Assembly (NCBI RefSeq): GCF_000801335.2
Contig: NZ_JSEH01000002.1
Span: forward strand, 186,001 to 250,000
Source of the DNA: Desulfovibrio sp. TomC
GTDB lineage: Bacteria > Desulfobacterota > Desulfovibrionia > Desulfovibrionales > Desulfovibrionaceae
Direction: 5' to 3'
Length of the DNA: 64,000 bases
A program made the translations under genes and the position numbers. Position 1 is the first letter of the stretch. The number at the start of each line of letters is the position of its first letter. Below, in pieces: positions 60,213-64,000 of this stretch. The notes beneath the pieces are model-generated. The model was not told the DNA's origin. It ran no database searches and saw only the letters and a program-made list of their open reading frames with translations.

Positions 60213-60803
60213 TCAGGAGTTTTTCCCTGAAATCTTGGAGATCAGGGTGTCCGGGCTTTCATTCATAAGGATCTGGCCGAACTGGCTGCGATAGTTCTGG
60301 ACAAGGCTCACCCCTTCGATGACCACGTCGTACACTTTCCAGCCACTGCGATCCACCAGACGGTAGGATATGGGAATCTCCTTCCCTTTGCCCACCACTT
60401 TGGTGGCCACTTCAGCCTTGTCGCTGCCAAGATCCTGTTCTTTGAGATACTGCACCTTTTCATCGGTGTAGCTTTCAATTTTGTCAAGATAGGTGTTTTC
60501 CAGCAGACGACCGAAAGCCGTGACGAACCGTTCCTGCTGTTCCGGAGAGAATTTGTTCCACTCTTGGCCAAGAGCCCGGCGGGAGAGCTCTTTCATGTCG
60601 AAGATTTCGCCGATGGTGGCAATGAGTTTGACCCGCATTTCGGGACGGGTATTGGGGGTCTTGTAGGCCGGATCGGCCAGCAGGCCGATAATACGGTCCA
60701 CCGACGCGCTCAGGGTCTCCGTGGCCGAGCCAGCCAGGGCGCTGGCAACGGTTGCGACCACAATGAGAAGGCTCAACATGAGGCGGGTTGCAAAACGCTG
60801 CAT
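60213..60803 (-). CDS. mlaC: periplasmic phospholipid-binding protein MlaC
   Basis: A 196-residue protein with a signal peptide (MLSLLIVVATVASALA) and the Ttg2D/MlaC fold: 'FDMKELSRRALGQEWNKFSPEQQERFV' and 'KGKEIPISYRLVDRSGWKVYDVVIEGVSL', both diagnostic (read in part). It carries phospholipid across the periplasm between MlaA and MlaD. Start ATG 60803. Confidence 0.92.
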   Translation of the reverse strand: MQRFATRLMLSLLIVVATVASALAGSATETLSASVDRIIGLLADPAYKTPNTRPEMRVKLIATIGEIFDMKELSRRALGQEWNKFSPEQQERFVTAFGRLLENTYLDKIESYTDEKVQYLKEQDLGSDKAEVATKVVGKGKEIPISYRLVDRSGWKVYDVVIEGVSLVQNYRSQFGQILMNESPDTLISKISGKNS

Positions 60804-60853
60804 ACGTAATTCCACCACAAAAAAAGGTAAGGGTCCGGGGGCCGCTCGTTCGG

Positions 60854-61303
60854 CTATTTTACCCCGCCAAAAACATATTTGCCAATGAGGTCGCCCAGAT
60901 CAACCGATGATTCCGTTTCGACGATCATACCGCCGGGCTTGAGCGGATCGTCTGACCCGCCAGGGGAAATCTTGACGAACTTGTCACCGATCAATCCGCT
61001 GGTTTTAATTGAGGCAATGGCGTCGTCGGTCAGGTGTACGTCCTTGTCCAGAGTCAGGGCCACCAGGGCGCTGTTGTCCTTGGGATCAAGGCCAATAGAG
61101 GACACCCGGCCGATGCGTACGCCCGCCATCTCCACATAGGCGCCGCTTTTAAGGCCTGTGACATCTTTGAATCTGGCCGTGACCCGGTAGCCGTCCCCGC
61201 CGATGACTTCGAGTTTGCCGAGTTTGACAGTTAGGTAGGCAACACACAAAAGGCCTGCCAGGACAAAGATGCCAACCGACGTTTCCATCGCGTACTTTTT
61301 CAT
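60854..61303 (-). CDS. mlaD: MCE-domain protein MlaD
   Basis: A 149-residue protein with one N-terminal helix and an MCE domain ('YRVTARFKDVTGLKSGAYVEMAGVRIG', read in part) ending 'LVDLGDLIGKYVFGG'-like sequence 'SVDLGDLIGKYVFGGVK'. MlaD forms a hexameric ring above MlaE that binds lipid. It follows mlaE by 58 bases on the minus strand. Confidence 0.92.
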   Translation of the reverse strand: MKKYAMETSVGIFVLAGLLCVAYLTVKLGKLEVIGGDGYRVTARFKDVTGLKSGAYVEMAGVRIGRVSSIGLDPKDNSALVALTLDKDVHLTDDAIASIKTSGLIGDKFVKISPGGSDDPLKPGGMIVETESSVDLGDLIGKYVFGGVK

Positions 61304-61361
61304 ACGACAAGCCTTTTACGGCGAACCCGCGCAACATGCAACACGTCAGCCGCCTTCTCCG

Positions 61362-62171
61362 TTACAACAAAAACGAGGTCAGGATATAATCTGAGACCAG
61401 AATGACCACACAGGACAGAACCACGGCGGAGGTGGTGGCCAAGCTGACGCCCTTGGCCCCGAACCCGCCCTGGCGGGTGTGGGTGAAATAGCCTTCGTAG
61501 CAGCAGATGGCTGCCACGAGCAGGGCAAAGACCAGGGACTTGACAAATCCGCCGGTCACATCGGCCAGGACCACCGTGGCGTCGATGCGGTCGAAATACA
61601 CGCCGGGGTTGATGCCAAGCAGCACACAGCCGCTGACATAGCCGCCCAAGATGCCGACCACGTCGAAAAGGGCGGTCAGCAAGGGAAAGCAGATCAGCGC
61701 CGCAGCCAGGCGCGGGGCCACCAGGAACCGCATGGGGTTGATGTCCATGGTGGTGAGGGCGTCGATCTGCTCGGAAATGCGCATGATGCCAAGTTCTGCG
61801 GCCATGGATGAGCCGGCCCGGCCGGTGATCATGATGGCGGTCAGCACCGGGCCGAGCTCACGGATGATGGACAGGGCCACGGCCGCGCCAAGCAGGCCCT
61901 CGCTGCCGAATTTGACCAGGGTATAATAGCCTTGCAGGCCGAGCACCATGCCGGTGAACAACCCGATCAGCCCGATGACGAAGATGGATTTGACCCCGAT
62001 GAAATAGACCTGCTGCATGATCTTGGTCCACGACGGGGCCGGGACCACAATGCGCCACAGGCCCTGAGCCAGGAAAATGGCCAGACCGCCAAGCTCGGCC
62101 ACAAAGGCCAAAACGACGCGGCCGAGAGCGGCAAATGGGGAGCACAGTAGGGAAAGGGCGGTATGTGTCAT
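61362..62171 (-). CDS. mlaE: phospholipid ABC transporter permease MlaE
   Basis: A 269-residue permease. After an amphipathic N-terminus there are five or six membrane helices, including 'VKSIFVIGLIGLFTGMVLGLQGYYTL' and the conserved 'GRAGSSMAAELGIMRISEQIDAL' (coupling helix, read in part). With MlaD, MlaF and MlaB it moves phospholipids between inner membrane and periplasm. The ATG at 62171 is preferred. It heads an operon in which no mlaF ATPase gene is present. Confidence 0.92.
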   Translation of the reverse strand: MTHTALSLLCSPFAALGRVVLAFVAELGGLAIFLAQGLWRIVVPAPSWTKIMQQVYFIGVKSIFVIGLIGLFTGMVLGLQGYYTLVKFGSEGLLGAAVALSIIRELGPVLTAIMITGRAGSSMAAELGIMRISEQIDALTTMDINPMRFLVAPRLAAALICFPLLTALFDVVGILGGYVSGCVLLGINPGVYFDRIDATVVLADVTGGFVKSLVFALLVAAICCYEGYFTHTRQGGFGAKGVSLATTSAVVLSCVVILVSDYILTSFLL

Positions 62172-62285
62172 CGCATCCAGGCTCGGCAATTGGTCTTTCA
62201 CGGGCCGGCCGAAAATCGGGTTACACTTCTTTAAGGCAAATGGGAAGCAGGGCGGCAGGGTCGGGAGTTGACGCCTGTAACGGAA

Positions 62286-62309
62286 CGGTTTAACCATTTG
62301 TTTAAACCG
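62286..62309. promoter_or_regulatory. candidate TetR operator
   Basis: CGGTTTAA (62286-62293) and TTAAACCG (62302-62309) form an inverted repeat with an 8-base spacer, 23 bases before the TetR start and 114 bases upstream of mlaE on the other strand. TetR regulators commonly bind such palindromes next to their own gene. A third half-like TCAAACCGG follows. Confidence 0.6.
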
Positions 62310-62331
62310 AATAGTCAAACCGGAGATTCCA

Positions 62332-62982
62332 ATGGCCGAAGCCCCCGATGTCCTGACCCGCATTCTTGATGCCGCAACCGAAGCATTCGGCCGGCAGGGC
62401 TATGCCGGAGCCAAGGTTGAGGCCATCGCCCGGAAGGCCGGCGTCAACAAGGCAGGGCTCTATTACCATGTCGGCCCCAAGGAAAAGCTCTACGAGGCCG
62501 TGCTGTTGCGCCTTTTCGGCCAGGTGGCCGGCACCCTGGAGCAGGCCGCCGCACCCGGGGCTTCACCTGGCGAAGACTTGGCCGCTCTGACGGCCGCCCT
62601 GGCTGATCTGTTTTCCCGTCTGCCCATGTTGCCCCGGATCATGGCCATGGAGATGGCCTCGGGCGCGGCCAATATGCCGGCGGCGGCTCTGGCCGAGTTT
62701 CGCCGCATTTTTGCCGTGACCCGGGGCATTCTGGCCCGGGGGCAGGCGGCAGGACTGCTTGTCCCGGCCGAACCGGTGTTTGTCCATCTCACCCTGGTCG
62801 GGTCGCTGATTGTCTATTCCCTGTCCGAGCCGCTACGCCTGCGTTTTGCCGAGGAAGGCCGGGGTCTGGGAATGCGTGTGGATATGCCTTTGGCCGATAT
62901 GGCGGCATTTCTGGCCCAGGTCGTGGGGCGCGGCTTGTCTGCGGCCGACAGCGGCAACCTTCTGCTTGGAGACGGCGCATGA
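62332..62982 (+). CDS. TetR/AcrR-family regulator
   Basis: A 216-residue protein. The N-terminal helix-turn-helix includes 'ILDAATEAFGRQGYAGAKVEAIARKAGVNKAGLYYHVGPKEKLYEAVL' (read in part). The C-terminal half is the ligand/dimer domain. It overlaps the HlyD gene by 4 bases (ATGA), so it is probably an autoregulated repressor of the efflux operon. GGAGATTCC precedes the ATG. Confidence 0.9.
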   Translation: MAEAPDVLTRILDAATEAFGRQGYAGAKVEAIARKAGVNKAGLYYHVGPKEKLYEAVLLRLFGQVAGTLEQAAAPGASPGEDLAALTAALADLFSRLPMLPRIMAMEMASGAANMPAAALAEFRRIFAVTRGILARGQAAGLLVPAEPVFVHLTLVGSLIVYSLSEPLRLRFAEEGRGLGMRVDMPLADMAAFLAQVVGRGLSAADSGNLLLGDGA

Positions 62983-63962
62983 GACAGTTTCCCCTGTTGC
63001 TCCCGCTTCTGTGGCTGCTGGCCGGCGTTGTTACGGGCTGCACCAAGCCTGCACCGACAACCTACCAGGGATATATTGAGGGCGAGTTCGTCTATGTGGC
63101 CGGCAAACTGGCCGGACGCCTGGATCAACTGCTGGTTTCGCGCGGGGAGCGCGTCACGATCGGGCAGTCCCTCTATGCCCTGGAACATGGCTTTGAGGCG
63201 AAGGGCTTGGCCCTGGCCGAGGCGGACCTCCGGCAGGCCGAGGCCATCCTTGATGACCGCAAGAAAGGGCTGCGTCCTGACGAGATCGACCAGATCCTGG
63301 CTGAACTGCGCCGGGCCGAGGCCGCCCATGAACTGTCGCGCCTGGAGTATGAACGCCGGGTCAAGCTCTACGCCTCGGCCACCATTGCCAAGGAAGAACT
63401 GGATACGTCCCGCACCACCAACGCCAAGGACAAGCATCAGGTCAAGGAGTTGGAAGCCAAGCTGGCCACCGGACGATTGCCGAGCCGTATTGACCAGATC
63501 AAGGCGGCAGCCGACGCCGTTGAGGCCGCCCGGGCGACTGTCGGGCAGGCGCAATGGAACCTCGACCAGATGACCCAGGCGGCCGGGGTAGCCGGGCTGG
63601 TCTACGATGTCGTGCATTATCAGGGCGAATGGGTGGCGGCCGGGAGTCCGGTGGTGGTGCTTCTCCCCGAGCAAAACGTCAAGGCTCGGTTTTTCGTGCC
63701 CGAAGCCGTGGCCGGCGCATTGGCCGTGGGCAGCGCCATCCAGGTCGCCTATGACGGCGGCAACGGCCCGATGGCGGCCACGGTCACGTATATCGCGCCC
63801 AAGGTGGAGTACACCCCGCCGGTCATCTACAGCCAGAATTTTCGGGAAAAACTGGTCATTATGGTCGAGGCCGCCTTTGCCCCGGCCGACGCCGCCCGGA
63901 TGCATCCGGGCCAGCCCATCGACGTGTCTTTGGGCGCGGTCGGCAGCGGAGGCGGAAAGTGA
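62979..63962 (+). CDS. HlyD/EmrA-type membrane fusion lipoprotein
   Basis: A 327-residue protein with a lipobox-like 'LAGVVTGC' (Cys 21), a lipoyl half 'GYIEGEFVYVAGKLAGRLDQLLVSRGERV', a long coiled coil (about 70-200) with 'EEELDTSRTTNAKDK', and a second lipoyl/beta-barrel half to the end (each read in part). It links an inner-membrane ABC transporter to an outer-membrane exit. The gene overlaps the next start (GTGA). Confidence 0.87.
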   Translation: MRQFPLLLPLLWLLAGVVTGCTKPAPTTYQGYIEGEFVYVAGKLAGRLDQLLVSRGERVTIGQSLYALEHGFEAKGLALAEADLRQAEAILDDRKKGLRPDEIDQILAELRRAEAAHELSRLEYERRVKLYASATIAKEELDTSRTTNAKDKHQVKELEAKLATGRLPSRIDQIKAAADAVEAARATVGQAQWNLDQMTQAAGVAGLVYDVVHYQGEWVAAGSPVVVLLPEQNVKARFFVPEAVAGALAVGSAIQVAYDGGNGPMAATVTYIAPKVEYTPPVIYSQNFREKLVIMVEAAFAPADAARMHPGQPIDVSLGAVGSGGGK

Positions 63963-64000
63963 CGCCTGAGGCCCCGGTCATCGACGTCGTCGGCCTGACC
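63959..64000 (+). CDS. start of a partial gene, probably the ABC ATPase of the efflux operon
   Basis: A GTG at 63959 overlaps the HlyD stop and reads MTPEAPVIDVVGLT to the window end. The 'xVIDVVGLT' opening is typical of the strand before Walker A in ABC ATPases, and a HlyD gene is normally followed by one. Only 14 codons are visible. Confidence 0.6.
   Translation, partial: MTPEAPVIDVVGLT

Noticed and set aside
1-64000. CRISPR arrays, tRNA genes, insertion sequences or prophage
   Set aside because: No regularly spaced repeats, tRNA T-loop patterns in context, transposase or integrase motifs were seen by eye.

Overview
The window is a 64 kb piece of a high-GC bacterial chromosome that fits a dissimilatory sulfate reducer of the Desulfovibrionaceae (Desulfovibrio/Solidesulfovibrio type). 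The main clues are a small 'assimilatory-type' low-spin sulfite reductase, a selenocysteine-containing selenophosphate synthetase, an IspD-IspF fusion, many Fe-S and PAS/histidine-kinase proteins, and several TTG/GTG starts behind strong Shine-Dalgarno sequences. Taxonomy is inferred from gene content only. No plasmid, phage, IS or CRISPR features were recognised.

Layout. 1-0.8 kb: tail of an unknown protein and a small alpha/beta-hydrolase-like gene. 0.9-5.9 kb (minus): a tightly overlapping five-gene operon (homocitrate/isopropylmalate synthase-like, membrane protein, ABC exporter, DUF1858-like redox protein, selD with in-frame UGA). 6-16 kb (plus): elbB, a ChbG/YdjC-like deacetylase, iron alcohol dehydrogenase, PAS kinase, typA, a SpoIIE/PP2C phosphatase, a glycosyltransferase-like protein and a ferredoxin-nitroreductase. 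16-19 kb: a GNAT-like gene, the sulfite reductase and an unknown conserved-looking gene. 19-28.4 kb (minus): hisF-hisH, glpX, tkt, rpiB, a LolB-like lipoprotein, a TPR lipoprotein and an rpoH-type sigma factor, with a decayed heptose-epimerase remnant at 20.6 kb. 28.6-35.5 kb (plus): B12-dependent methionine synthase, TlpA-like thioredoxin, ArgA-type acetyltransferase, hpt, a zinc-ribbon protein, radA and a mini [2Fe-2S] protein. 35.7-39.9 kb (minus): a metallo-beta-lactamase-fold protein, cysS, ispDF and the RNase P RNA gene. 40.6-42.7 kb: an AT-rich insert with a lipoprotein of unknown function. 42.7-46.9 kb: a giant hybrid sensor kinase. 47-57.2 kb: envelope and signalling genes (DUF547, a mannosyltransferase-GT2 fusion, rhodanese lipoprotein, DsbA-like protein, kinase with a Cys-rich SAP-like tail, a frameshifted NlpC/P60 gene, a second ferredoxin-nitroreductase, L,D-transpeptidase, HPt protein, SPOR lipoprotein). 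57.3-64 kb: EamA transporter, AraC regulator, an Mla operon (mlaE-mlaD-mlaC-mlaA, without the ATPase gene mlaF), then a TetR-HlyD-ABC efflux operon running off the end.

Themes. Two genes connect to selenium: selD, itself a selenoprotein, and a GT2 domain resembling the 'rSAM/selenodomain-associated' transferases. Central carbon genes (tkt, rpiB, glpX) sit together. Intergenic spaces carry at least two dispersed palindromic repeat families. Three loci look damaged or recoded: a UGA just before the PP2C phosphatase, a G6 tract that breaks the NlpC/P60 gene, and the epimerase remnant.
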